From assembly GCA_002855745.1 (NCBI GenBank), contig NDWX01000011.1:1-53686 (forward strand): a stretch of DNA of 53,686 bases, given 5' to 3'. Positions 24,891 through 32,988 of the stretch are shown here, piece by piece; the first letter of the stretch is position 1; each line of letters starts with the position of its first letter. This DNA is from Thermofilum sp. NZ13. Lineage in GTDB: Archaea > Thermoproteota > Thermoprotei > Thermofilales > Thermofilaceae. Both the position numbers and the translations under genes were made by a program. Below the pieces are notes generated by a model. It had not been told where the DNA came from. It made no database searches and worked only from the letters and a program-made list of their open reading frames with translations.

Positions 24891-25730
24891 TTAGCCTTTT
24901 ATGGCCCAACCCGCGAAGCCCCTCACGTAGTATCTTCTGAAAGCCGTGTATATCAGGAGCGGCGGGATCAGCGCAAGTATAGCTCCGGCGCTTAGAAGAC
25001 CCCAGTCGATGTGGTACTCCCCTTTTAGGAGCGCGATCCGCTGGGTTATGACCCAGTTGTCCGGAGACGCTAGGAACACCATCGCGTAGAAAAAGTCTCC
25101 CCACACCCACGTGAACTGTATCGCGGAGGCCGCTATTACAGCGGGCACAACTACAGGAAGGAGGACTTTGAGCAAGATCGTTGCCTCAGATGCCCCGTCC
25201 ACACGGGCCGATTCAACGAGGCTACTCGGGATCAGCCTCAGGTAGTTTCTCATGAAGAACGTTATCCACGGAACGCCCCAAGCTGAGTGGAGGAGTATGA
25301 GGCCTATCAGCTTGTCCAGCAACCCCACCCTTGCATAGAGTAGGTAAAGCGGGATCACCACCATCTGCTGGGGGACTGACATCATGAACAGGATTGAAAC
25401 GAAGAGCAGGGTCTTGCCTCTAAAGCTCAGGTAGGTGAGGGAGTACGCCAGAAGGGATGCAAGGAGAACGGGCAGGAGCGTGCTAGCGGTTGCGACGACC
25501 AGCGAGTTCCTGAAACCTGCTAGGAGGTTGTAGGACGGGTTTTGGAGCGCCTCGAAATAGTTCTTGAGGCTGTACGTGCCGCCGATGCTCCACCAGCCCT
25601 GAAGTATGACCTCGGAGTAGGGCTTCAGGGAAGTCACGACTAATCCTACGAACGGGAGGGACCACAGCGCAGCGAAAACCAGGAGTGCCGATGAGATGGC
25701 GACTTTCTTGACGCTAACACGCCTCCTCAC
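24891..25730 (-). CDS. Trehalose/maltose-type ABC importer permease, MalG type
   Basis: Second permease of the importer beside treT. 279 residues with about six spans; the EAA docking loop is VESARVDGASEATILLKVLL then PVVVPAV (near residues 173-200). The GTG start overlaps the previous permease's stop (GTGA). It ends 9 bases from the convergent trmB gene. The neighbourhood suggests trehalose/maltose as substrate. No ATPase gene is present in this operon; the orphan MalK-type gene at 38592 is a candidate partner. Confidence 0.92.
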   Translation of the reverse strand: MRRRVSVKKVAISSALLVFAALWSLPFVGLVVTSLKPYSEVILQGWWSIGGTYSLKNYFEALQNPSYNLLAGFRNSLVVATASTLLPVLLASLLAYSLTYLSFRGKTLLFVSILFMMSVPQQMVVIPLYLLYARVGLLDKLIGLILLHSAWGVPWITFFMRNYLRLIPSSLVESARVDGASEATILLKVLLPVVVPAVIAASAIQFTWVWGDFFYAMVFLASPDNWVITQRIALLKGEYHIDWGLLSAGAILALIPPLLIYTAFRRYYVRGFAGWAIKG

Positions 25731-26611
25731 TGTTTCTCACCCGAGAGGACGCTCTTAACGTACATGGTGGCGGGTACTAGCGTGAGCAGGGCGAGGATCG
25801 TGGCTACAGCCGCAGCCTTGTTGTACTCGAGGGCACTGGCGAAGTAGTTGTACATTATAAGGGCGAGAACTGTGGAAGAGCCCCCGGGACCACCTCCTGT
25901 AGCCACGTAGACGATGTCGAATATCTTGAGTATCCACATTATGGTCATTAGCGCCACAACCAGCGTTACGGGCCTAAGCTGCGGAAGCACCACCTTGAAG
26001 AAAACCTGCACAGGAGAAGCGCCGTCGATCACAGCGGCCTCAATGGTCGTTCTCGGTATCGCGTCAAGCCCCGCCGAGAATATCGTCACGCTGAAGCCCA
26101 GCCAGAGCCACACGGAGCCCAGGATTAGGGCGAAGAGCGCGGTTTGAGGGTATATTGTCCAAGTCCTCGCCAGCTCCTGTACGCCAAGCAGGGAGAACAC
26201 TCTGGGGAAGACGCCTATGTCTGCGTCGAACATGAACCTTATGACCAGACCGCTCACAACGCCCGGTAGGACCATTCCTAGGAATATTATGCTTCTGACG
26301 ACGCTGCTACCGTATGTCTCACGGAGCAGGTAGGCAAGAACGACGCCCAGGAATAAGACTAAAGGCAAGCCGATAGCTATCCAGAGGGCATTGTGGATCA
26401 GAGCACCCCAAGGAGGATAGGGTCCAGGCTCGGGGTAGATTAAGGCTTTGAGCGGTGATTTTTCGAATATAACATCGACGTAGTTACTGAAAGATAGACC
26501 TGCCTGAGTGGTGAAGCTGAGAACCACAGTGGCCAGTATGGGGTACACGACCCAAACCCCCAGCACCGCTAGGGGTAATAGCAGGAAAATCAAAAAATCG
26601 CCTGCCCTCAT
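25727..26611 (-). CDS. Trehalose/maltose-type ABC importer permease, MalF type
   Basis: First permease of the same importer. Hydrophobic segments begin at residues ~5-30 (FLIFLLLPLAVLGVWVVYPI); the EAA loop is EAAVIDGASPVQVFFKVVL. The open frame extends to 26662 but I chose the ATG at 26611 (MRAGDFLIF), preceded by GGGGAGAGGTG. It gives 294 residues, a typical length without a long periplasmic loop. The binding-protein gene ends 53 bases upstream. Confidence 0.9.
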   Translation of the reverse strand: MRAGDFLIFLLLPLAVLGVWVVYPILATVVLSFTTQAGLSFSNYVDVIFEKSPLKALIYPEPGPYPPWGALIHNALWIAIGLPLVLFLGVVLAYLLRETYGSSVVRSIIFLGMVLPGVVSGLVIRFMFDADIGVFPRVFSLLGVQELARTWTIYPQTALFALILGSVWLWLGFSVTIFSAGLDAIPRTTIEAAVIDGASPVQVFFKVVLPQLRPVTLVVALMTIMWILKIFDIVYVATGGGPGGSSTVLALIMYNYFASALEYNKAAAVATILALLTLVPATMYVKSVLSGEKQ

Positions 26612-26664
26612 CACCTCTCCCCAGAGAAAAAACATGAAACATGTTTTTATCGTTACATTCAACC

Positions 26665-28017
26665 CTACGGTTTAGGCTGAGACGCTTCGAGCGTCTTCAG
26701 CACGCTATCAAGCGCGCCCGGGTTAACCCAGAGGAGCTTCAGCTGGTCCCAGAAGAGCTTCTGCCAGTCTCCACCGATCGAGTCGTCGAGGTCAGGCAGG
26801 ATGCTCATCCCCTTTCCGGCAATCTTCTTGTAGACTGACTGCATTGGGGGCCACAGGGATTCAACCGGCGCTTTCTTCCACGTGGGAATCTTGCCGGAAG
26901 GCACGCTGACGTGGACGACCTGACCCTCGGTTGCTAGGAACTTCAAGAAGTCGAGCGCAGCGTCAAGGTTCTTGGTGTACTTCGGCACGAAGGCGTAGTC
27001 AGCTCCTCCTACAACCCCTTTCGACTCAGGGAGTGGGAAGAAGTCCAGGTCATTGGGATCGTCGACCATGCCTGTGATCCAGGTCCCCATGAAGTAAAGG
27101 CCGTGCTCCCCCGCCCACCACTTCGTAACCGCTGTTGTCCACTCGATGGGCTCGCTGAAGTACCCTTTGGAGATCAGGGGTACAAGCTTGTTAGCGAAAA
27201 CATCCCTTACCTTAGGGTCAGTGAACCTCACCTTCCCGCTTATCAGGTCCAGCTGGAGCTGGGGGCCGCCGTAGGCTATGAGAAAGTGCTCCACGATATC
27301 GCTCTCGGGCCAGCCAACACCGTCACCAGTTGCGATCGGGTTTTTGATGCCAGGTATTCCCCTAATCTTCTCAAGGAGGCTGACGAACTCATCGTAGCTC
27401 TTCGGCTCGCTGAGCCCATACTTCTGGAAGAACGACTTCCTGTACCAGAACCCAGGCTTAAGCCACATCGTGAACGGGACACCGTAGATCTTGCTACCGT
27501 CCTTCACCTGGTCTACGATGCCGGAAACGTAGTCGTTCTCGTTTATGATACCGCTCACGTCGACGACATGCCCCTCTTTACCCATTTTAACTATCCACCA
27601 TGCCCACCCGAAGATCACGTCGCCCGGAGCAATACCGGCGGCGAACTGGACAGGCATAACAGCTGCGACGTCCTCAGCCCTCATAGTCCTGTACTCTATC
27701 TCCACGTTAGGGTGCGTCTTCTTGTAGGCATCTATGACGGCTTGGAAGTACTCGGCCTCCTTACCGGACCACGGCCCAATAACCACCAGCCTAACAGGAG
27801 CTGCTGGCGCCGGCGCCTGCGCGGCCCCCTCGAGTTTCCCGACTCGCGAGGAAAGCTGGTCGACTGTGGACTTAAGCTGAGACACCGATGACTGCAAGTC
27901 CGAGATTGAGGCTGAGATAGACTGCAGGACTAGCACCGCGTAGCCGCTGAGGAGAATCGATATGACTGCTAGAGCCAGGGCTATTGTAGTCAATCTTTTT
28001 TCTTGCTGGCTCATCAT
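26665..28017 (-). CDS. Sugar-binding protein of the trehalose/maltose-type importer
   Basis: Extracellular ligand receptor for the importer. An N-terminal hydrophobic anchor (IALALAVISILLSGYAVLVL) is followed by a predicted coiled coil (SDLQSSVSQLKSTVDQLSSR) and an Ala/Pro linker (AAQAPAPAAP), then a family-1 sugar-binding domain starting VRLVVIGPWSG. The design matches the binding protein at 2424-3935. The ATG is ~26 bases from a TATA box (28037-28047) and the TrmB-type operator lies just upstream of that box. The ligand is probably trehalose or maltose, from context only. Confidence 0.9.
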   Translation of the reverse strand: MMSQQEKRLTTIALALAVISILLSGYAVLVLQSISASISDLQSSVSQLKSTVDQLSSRVGKLEGAAQAPAPAAPVRLVVIGPWSGKEAEYFQAVIDAYKKTHPNVEIEYRTMRAEDVAAVMPVQFAAGIAPGDVIFGWAWWIVKMGKEGHVVDVSGIINENDYVSGIVDQVKDGSKIYGVPFTMWLKPGFWYRKSFFQKYGLSEPKSYDEFVSLLEKIRGIPGIKNPIATGDGVGWPESDIVEHFLIAYGGPQLQLDLISGKVRFTDPKVRDVFANKLVPLISKGYFSEPIEWTTAVTKWWAGEHGLYFMGTWITGMVDDPNDLDFFPLPESKGVVGGADYAFVPKYTKNLDAALDFLKFLATEGQVVHVSVPSGKIPTWKKAPVESLWPPMQSVYKKIAGKGMSILPDLDDSIGGDWQKLFWDQLKLLWVNPGALDSVLKTLEASQPKP

Positions 28018-28036
28018 GCTTTAAGCAACACCAGAT

Positions 28037-28047
28037 ATATTTATATG
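28037..28047 (-). promoter_or_regulatory. TATA box of the trehalose/maltose-type importer operon
   Basis: Minus strand ACATATAAATA/ATATAAATATA segment; centre ~28043, 26 bases from the ATG at 28017, giving a leaderless mRNA. Confidence 0.55.
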
Positions 28048-28055
28048 TTTCCATT

Positions 28056-28078
28056 ACTACCACAACTAGGTAGTAGTT
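28056..28078. promoter_or_regulatory. Predicted TrmB operator upstream of the importer operon
   Basis: Inverted repeat ACTACC-N7-GGTAGT followed by AGTT, matching the treT/trmB element at 19 of 23 positions. Here it lies upstream of the TATA box (about -40 to -61), a place typical of archaeal activators, in contrast to its position at treT. Confidence 0.65.
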
Positions 28079-28152
28079 ATATTTAGGACAAAAACCTAAG
28101 GATAAAAAATCATCATAAAAATTAAAACCCTTTACCGAGTACTAGAAACTTT

Positions 28153-28331
28153 TCATGCGATTTCACTAGGCTTAGTTCCCTTGTCTAATTCCTCGTGTAG
28201 AGGAATAGTTAGGATTTGCGTAGGAATTCTTTTTAGTTTAACAGGCCCCTCTTCTGAGAGGCTACCGTAAATCCGAATCTGGAGAATATTTTAACTAAGT
28301 CTCTCCCACTTAGTACTTTAAGCTTCGGCAT
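28153..28331 (-). pseudogene. Frameshifted HicA toxin
   Basis: HicA is a small double-stranded-RNA-binding-fold ribonuclease toxin. The 5' part from ATG 28331 reads MPKLKVLSGRDLVKIFSRFG then FTVASQKRG and hits a stop. Shifted one frame, it resumes as PVKLKRIPTQILTIPLHEEL and ends at 28153. Between the halves the family has a Gly-Ser-His with the catalytic His; here the bases coding Ser-His are gone, consistent with a 4-base deletion. It overlaps the hicB stop by 14 bases. The toxin is therefore very likely dead. Confidence 0.75.
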
Positions 28332-28545
28332 AGGAGGGGACTTCTATGCTTACTAGGATAGAAAAGTCTGGGTGAATATCCCATTCGCTTAAATCTTCTC
28401 CTTCAAGATGAAGATGTATAGCTTCCCATATGTTTTCTACTGCTTTGTCTAGAGTCTTACCCTGGCTGACAACTGGGAGATCAAGGCACTCTGTAACGTA
28501 ATACTTTTCTCCCTTGTAAATCCTTACGTGGATAATTTTCTTCAT
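28318..28545 (-). CDS. hicB: HicB-family antitoxin
   Basis: A 75-residue HicB-like protein (partial RNase-H-like fold): MKKIIHVRIYKGEKYYVTEC, then LDLPVVSQGKTLDKAVENI and the acidic end. It neutralises HicA. The frame opens at 28578 (TTG) but ATG 28545 gives the standard N-terminus. It has no visible DNA-binding tail. The gene is intact although its toxin partner is frameshifted. A tandem TTTACTCTAG repeat lies at its promoter. Confidence 0.82.
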   Translation of the reverse strand: MKKIIHVRIYKGEKYYVTECLDLPVVSQGKTLDKAVENIWEAIHLHLEGEDLSEWDIHPDFSILVSIEVPSYAEA

Positions 28546-28580
28546 AATAATGTGTAAGGGTGTACTCAGCTTTTTCAACT

Positions 28581-28600
28581 TTTACTCTAGTTTACTCTAG
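28581..28600. repeat. Tandem 10-bp repeat at the hicB promoter
   Basis: TTTACTCTAG occurs twice head to tail. A TATA box (CTTTATAA on plus, 28607-28614) puts the hicB transcription start near 28584, so the repeat covers the start site and could be the operator for autoregulation by a HicB/HicA complex. Confidence 0.5.
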
Positions 28601-28632
28601 AGAACACTTTATAATACTAACCATTAGTTGAA

Positions 28633-29360
28633 TTATTTACGCATCCCCCATGTACAAGCCAAAGCCAGAACTTTTTGCAATGCACATAGAAGACCTATCA
28701 CATGATATGTCTGTGGCGTGAGGGGGGCATGTAGCATTATTATGTCTGACTCCTTGAGAAGAGTTTCTAAGTCTACTAGCTGTGCACCAATCCTGGCGGC
28801 TCCTTCCGGTTTCACGTAGGGGTCAAAGGTCAGCACTCGAGCGTTAAAGCCCTTGGCAAATATCTCAGCCACACGCCCCCTATGTTGCCGATCCCTATAA
28901 CTCCCACAGTTTTTGTACGGATGTTGAAGCCGATGATCTTTCCGCACTCAGACCACTTCCCCTGCTTTACGAGGGTGTAAGAGTAGCATACCTTGCGTAC
29001 AACGTTGAGGCACAGAGCAACTGCGAGTTCGGCAACGGCGTCTCGCTCCTTGAAGCCAGGCACCCTGGTTACGATGACCCCTTCCTCGGTTGCGGCTTTC
29101 ACGTCAACATTGTCCACACCTATACCGTGCCTGGCGAGCAGGAGGACATCCTTGTTGGTCCTGAAGAACTCCTCATCGTAAGTGGGTGTGACGCTTGCTA
29201 TGATAAAGTGGTAACCTCTGAGCCTCTCGGCGAGTTCTCTGCCCCTAAGCTTTTTATCGACCTCTATAAAGTCGACTTGAGCTTGCTTCCTTAACTCGTC
29301 AAGGAGTTCTGGGGCGTTAACGCCGAAAGAGCGCGAATTGACGACAGCGACTTTGTACAT
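28633..29360 (-). pseudogene. Broken D-2-hydroxyacid dehydrogenase
   Basis: Related to glyoxylate/hydroxypyruvate and phosphoglycerate dehydrogenases. The first frame (29360 to 28830) covers the substrate domain with LARHGIGVDNVDVKAATEEG and starts the NAD-binding Rossmann fold (VGVIGIGNIG). It then slips at a run of five Gs (28876-28880); the next frame continues RVAEIFAKGFNARVLTFDPY ... LHAPLTPQTYHVI. One extra G would restore the fold. The similarity then ends, so ~100 C-terminal residues including the catalytic Glu and His are lost. It is divergent from the intact aldolase at 29445, with which it may once have worked. Confidence 0.85.
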
Positions 29361-29444
29361 TGCCTCCTCGGGTTAACGATGGAGAGAGTGTTAGATATAC
29401 GTAAGTGTCCAAACAGGTTAGGCGAATTTCAAATAACTTGACTA

Positions 29445-30242
29445 ATGTTAAAAGCTCGATACAAAATGTTCGGCAAGCTACCCGGACTCATTAAGCAGAA
29501 ACAGGTGAGCTTCGGCGCATGGGTGACTATAGCAAACCCGGAGGTTCCTGAAATGCTCTCCCTGCTCGGCTTTGACTGGCTCCTCTTTGACCTGGAGCAC
29601 GCGCCGATCGACTACCAGCACCTCGAGCACATGCTTATGGGTGTTAGGAGCGACGCGACGCCGCTCGTGCGGGTGCCTTTCAACGACCCCGTTTACGTGA
29701 AACGGGTACTTGACTTAGGTGTGGCAGGCGTTCTTTTCCCGCTCATCAACAGGAAGGAGGATGCCGAGCTTGCGGTGAAGTCGGTGAGGTACCCGCCTGA
29801 GGGTATAAGGGGGGTTGGACCTAGAAGAGCGGCGTCCTGGGGGCTCAGGACAGAGGAGTACTTCAGGGAGGCTCGTAACATTCTCGTCATCGTGCAGATT
29901 GAAACTCGTGAGGCTGTTGAGAGAGCTGAAGAGATCCTGGCGGTTGAAGGGGTGAGCGCATTCTTCATTGGGCCAAACGACCTTTCATTCTCGTACGGTA
30001 AGAGGTCCTGGAAGGACGAGGTTGTGAGGAAAGCCGTCGAGAGACTAGCGGAGGTCTCAGAGCAGACAGGCGTGCCCGGTGGCATGTACTGCTCCGACAA
30101 CGAGTCTCTCGAGTTCGCTCTGAGGAGCGGCTTCAAGCTAATCGCTCTCGGTAGCGACTATCGCTTTCTGGTTGCGGGGGCACGCGAGAGGCTGGCGCGT
30201 GCAAGAGAACTCTTGCAAGCCTCCTCGACGCTTCAACGCTAG
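29445..30242 (+). CDS. HpcH/HpaI-family aldolase (2-keto-3-deoxy-sugar-acid or HHED-type)
   Basis: Class II, metal-dependent aldolase that splits 2-keto-4-hydroxy acids to pyruvate and an aldehyde. Family motifs: FGAWVTIANPEVPEMLSLLG, LLFDLEHAP (metal/base region), VRVPFNDP, FPLINRKEDAE, and the metal-binding Glu in VQIETREAVE with FFIGPNDLSFSYG. 265 residues is typical. The exact substrate is not visible (candidates: 2-keto-3-deoxy-rhamnonate/galactarate type). ATG 29445 begins the frame; ATG 29466 is an alternative. The broken hydroxyacid dehydrogenase next door suggests a former 2-keto-acid pathway. Confidence 0.88.
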   Translation: MLKARYKMFGKLPGLIKQKQVSFGAWVTIANPEVPEMLSLLGFDWLLFDLEHAPIDYQHLEHMLMGVRSDATPLVRVPFNDPVYVKRVLDLGVAGVLFPLINRKEDAELAVKSVRYPPEGIRGVGPRRAASWGLRTEEYFREARNILVIVQIETREAVERAEEILAVEGVSAFFIGPNDLSFSYGKRSWKDEVVRKAVERLAEVSEQTGVPGGMYCSDNESLEFALRSGFKLIALGSDYRFLVAGARERLARARELLQASSTLQR

Positions 30243-30383
30243 TGCAGACAGCTCCTGTGTTGCCGGCGCGATGCCTCATTTTTAGGGGCAAAGGCTCCTC
30301 TGAGAGCTGCGCTGTCAAGCTCGCGTTTCTCGGTTTTAAAGTTTATCTACGTCTTGCTGTGTAATATCAAGGGGGATAGTTTG

Positions 30384-30751
30384 ATGGGCTTCGTTAGGGT
30401 TAGGTCAGGATATACAACCCCGCGGACAGGTCGAGGTTCGCCGACGTGGAGGGAGTGGTGGACACGGGGGCTATATACACTGTGGTCAGCAGGAGGCTTC
30501 TGGAGTCCATAGGCATTGCCCCCGTCGAGAAGAGGGTCTTCAAGGCCTTCGGCGGGGAGGTTGTCAGGGAGGTGGGGGTTGCCGAGGTAGAGCTTATGGG
30601 GAGGAGGGGCGGAGTAACCCTCATCTTCGGCGAAGACGGTGAATCTGCTATCCTGGGCGCCACAGCGCTCGAGTCGCTGGGGCTTGAAGTGGACCCTATT
30701 AAGAACACACTCAAGGAGGCGCAACTCCTCATGTTGCCGGGTATGTCTTAA
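30384..30751 (+). pseudogene. Retropepsin-like (clan AA) aspartic protease with 5' frameshift
   Basis: The body from GTG 30446 carries the catalytic motif VVDTGAIYTVVSRRLLESIG, then hydrophobic strands and the second GATALESLGLEVDP signature of crenarchaeal single-domain retropepsin-like proteins. The expected N-terminal strand is coded in the wrong frame: ATG 30384 gives MGFVRVR, while the frame of the motif reads VRIYNPADRSRFADVEG after an in-frame stop at 30401. One missing G in GTTAGGTCAGG (AGGTC instead of AGGGTC) explains it. It may still be translated from 30446 without that strand. The end overlaps the HepT-MntA gene by 4 bases. Confidence 0.7.
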
Positions 30752-31608
30752 CGGCTCTCGTTCCTCGGCTTTCCAGGCTGGAGTCGTGCCTGGAGCCTCC
30801 TGTAGTAGATGTCCATGAGGTCCTCCTCGTCCAGGACTCGCGAGTACTCGCGTGCAGCCCAGGACCTGAACCAGCGCTCGTCCTCCACGTAGAGGGGGAC
30901 AGCGTCCCTGAGAACCTTGTATAGCAGCTCGTTCGGGGCCTCGCTTAAGTCCACGATATCGACCTCCGCGCCGCCCCAGAGCCGTGAGAGCTCGCCCGCT
31001 ATCGCGTCCAGCTCCCGGAGGCTCAGCTGCCGCCCTGCGAGAACGGCAACGTCGTAGTCGCTCGCCTCGCTGTAGTCGCCCCTAGCCCTTGACCCGAAGA
31101 GCAGGAGGGCCTTGACGCCGTAGCTTCTAAGCAGAGCGAGGAGGCTCTCCGGTAGAGGTGGCGGGTCAACGCCTCTCTCCTCGGTTATGCGGAGGAGGAG
31201 TCCCGCGAGGCGCGGGACGCGGTCCCGTGCCTGAAGGTAAACCTCCCTGAGCTCGGTTAAGTCCAGGAGCCTATAGGCGTGTGCTAGCCTGTTCCTGTTC
31301 CTCGCCAGTAGGGAGATGAGCTCAGCGTCCCCTGAACCTATGAGGCCGTTCTCAGCGAGTACATGGCCGATACCCGCGTAGGTTGGCGGCTTCCTGAGCC
31401 CTAGCTCCGCTACGAGCGCCGCCAGGGCGTCGAGCAGGTCCTGGTGAGCCTCGTAGAGGAACCACCGCAGCGACGCTTCCCCGTAGGCGTCCAGCGAGGT
31501 TTTGTTCGCCAGCTCCCCGGCCTTGCTCAAGGCCTCGACGGCTCTGGAAACCAGTGATCTTATTTCCACAAAGTTGACTTTGGCTAACCGAGAGATAAGC
31601 CTTTGCAC
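30748..31608 (-). CDS. Fused HEPN (HepT) and minimal nucleotidyltransferase (MntA) protein
   Basis: A 286-residue chain joining the two halves of a HepT-MntA toxin-antitoxin system. Residues ~15-140 are HEPN-like with the RX4HXY motif (Arg105, His110, Tyr112 in RNRLAHAY). Residues ~150-250 are a minimal nucleotidyltransferase with GSX10DXD (Gly172, Ser173, Asp184, Asp186 in FGSRARGDYSEASDYDV). In known pairs the antitoxin adenylylates the tyrosine of RX4HXY to silence the RNase. The protein continues to 286 with an acidic tail. In-frame fusion with all motifs intact suggests self-modification in cis or between subunits. Confidence 0.85.
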   Translation of the reverse strand: MQRLISRLAKVNFVEIRSLVSRAVEALSKAGELANKTSLDAYGEASLRWFLYEAHQDLLDALAALVAELGLRKPPTYAGIGHVLAENGLIGSGDAELISLLARNRNRLAHAYRLLDLTELREVYLQARDRVPRLAGLLLRITEERGVDPPPLPESLLALLRSYGVKALLLFGSRARGDYSEASDYDVAVLAGRQLSLRELDAIAGELSRLWGGAEVDIVDLSEAPNELLYKVLRDAVPLYVEDERWFRSWAAREYSRVLDEEDLMDIYYRRLQARLQPGKPRNESR

Positions 31609-31665
31609 GGCTCCCCGCTACTTGCTCACCAGCTGGTCTTCCGCCGGGCCCCTCGTTTAGCCAAG

Positions 31666-31673
31666 CTTAATAG
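31666..31673 (+). promoter_or_regulatory. TATA box of pyrCD
   Basis: CTTAATAG, centre 31669.5, 26-27 bases upstream of the ATG at 31696; leaderless mRNA predicted. Confidence 0.5.
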
Positions 31674-31695
31674 ATACGGTTCTGCATAAGATTGG

Positions 31696-32988
31696 ATGAC
31701 CGTAGACCTAGTTGTCATCGGGAAGGCCTACCTGGGTGGCCGCTTCGAGGAGGTGGCTATAGCCGTTGACGGCGGCGTTATAGTCGGCGTCACGAAGCCC
31801 CCTCTAGCCCCGCCCAGCGACGCGAGGGTGGAGTTCGGCGAGAAGTTCCTTGTCCTCCCCGGGATGGTTGACCTCCACGTCCACATGCGGGAGCCGGGGT
31901 TGGAGTACAAGGAGGATTGGCGCTCGGGGTCGAGGGCTGCGGTCAAGGGGGGCGTCACGCTCGTGGTGGACATGCCGAACAACAGGCCGCCTTCTAATAG
32001 CTGCGATAGGCTTCGCGAGAAGCTCCAACGGGCCTCCGAGAAGTCATTGGTGGACTTCGCTTTCTACGCGGGCTTCAACCCGAGGCTAGAAAAGCTGGAG
32101 GATTGCGGGGAGCTCTACGTGGGCTTAAAGCTGTACCCCGAGGATCTCTTCGCTCAGGATGCCGTGAGCGTCTTCAGGCGCGCGGCCAGCGTAGGTAAGC
32201 CCGTCGTGGTCCACGCCGAGGACCCCTCGTTCTTCAGGAAGTCGCGGAGGCACAGCGAGGCCCGGCCCCCAGTGGCCGAGAGGGCTGGGATCCTGAGGGC
32301 CTTAGACCTCGCAGAGGCTACAGGTGCGTGGCTCCACGTCACCCACCTGAGCACGGAGATAGGGTTGCTCGAGGTGCTGCGGGCGAAGGTGTCTGCACGT
32401 CATCGCGTGACGTTCGACGTAACCCCTCACCACGCTCTTTTGAGCGAGGCCCTCTACTCCTCCCCCCTCTCCAAGGTCGCCGTTGTCAACCCCCCTCTCC
32501 GCAGCGAGGGAGACGTGAGGGCCGTGTACGCTAGCCTGAGGAGCGGCCTCGCCGACGCCCTCGTCACGGACCACGCGCCGCACAGCCTCGAGGAGAAGCT
32601 CGCCGACAATCCTGCGCCCGGTTTCCCGGGGCTGGAGCTGGCGCTCCACCTCCTGCTCGACGAGATCCTCTCGGGGAGGCTGGGTCTACCTGCACTCGAG
32701 CTGTACTGCAGGAGGCCTGCGGAGCTCATGGGCTTCAGCAAGGGCTTGATAGCGCCGGGCTTCGACGAAGACCTCGTGGTGGTGGCGAAGGAGGAGTGGA
32801 GGGTGAGGGGGGAGGAGCTCGAGTCGAGGGCCAAGTACACCCCCTTCGAGGGGCGGGTGCTTCGGACGAAGACCCACGCCGTGTACGTCCGGGGGATAGA
32901 GGTATATACTGCCGGCTACTTTATGGTCGAGAAGGGTGGGAGGCTTGCCGTCCCTCGAGGTCGAGCTAGCGGGTTTGAGGCTCCGTAA
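31696..32988 (+). CDS. pyrC: Dihydroorotase
   Basis: Zinc amidohydrolase that closes carbamoyl aspartate to dihydroorotate. Motifs: DLHVHMREPGLEYKEDW (metal-binding His pair), GLKLYPEDLF (the Lys that becomes carboxylated), VVHAEDPSFF, LHVTHLST and TDHAPHSLEEK (catalytic Asp). 430 residues, type I. Its 3' end overlaps pyrD by 53 bases. It is 15 kb away from the pyrFEBIK operon. Confidence 0.96.
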   Translation: MTVDLVVIGKAYLGGRFEEVAIAVDGGVIVGVTKPPLAPPSDARVEFGEKFLVLPGMVDLHVHMREPGLEYKEDWRSGSRAAVKGGVTLVVDMPNNRPPSNSCDRLREKLQRASEKSLVDFAFYAGFNPRLEKLEDCGELYVGLKLYPEDLFAQDAVSVFRRAASVGKPVVVHAEDPSFFRKSRRHSEARPPVAERAGILRALDLAEATGAWLHVTHLSTEIGLLEVLRAKVSARHRVTFDVTPHHALLSEALYSSPLSKVAVVNPPLRSEGDVRAVYASLRSGLADALVTDHAPHSLEEKLADNPAPGFPGLELALHLLLDEILSGRLGLPALELYCRRPAELMGFSKGLIAPGFDEDLVVVAKEEWRVRGEELESRAKYTPFEGRVLRTKTHAVYVRGIEVYTAGYFMVEKGGRLAVPRGRASGFEAP

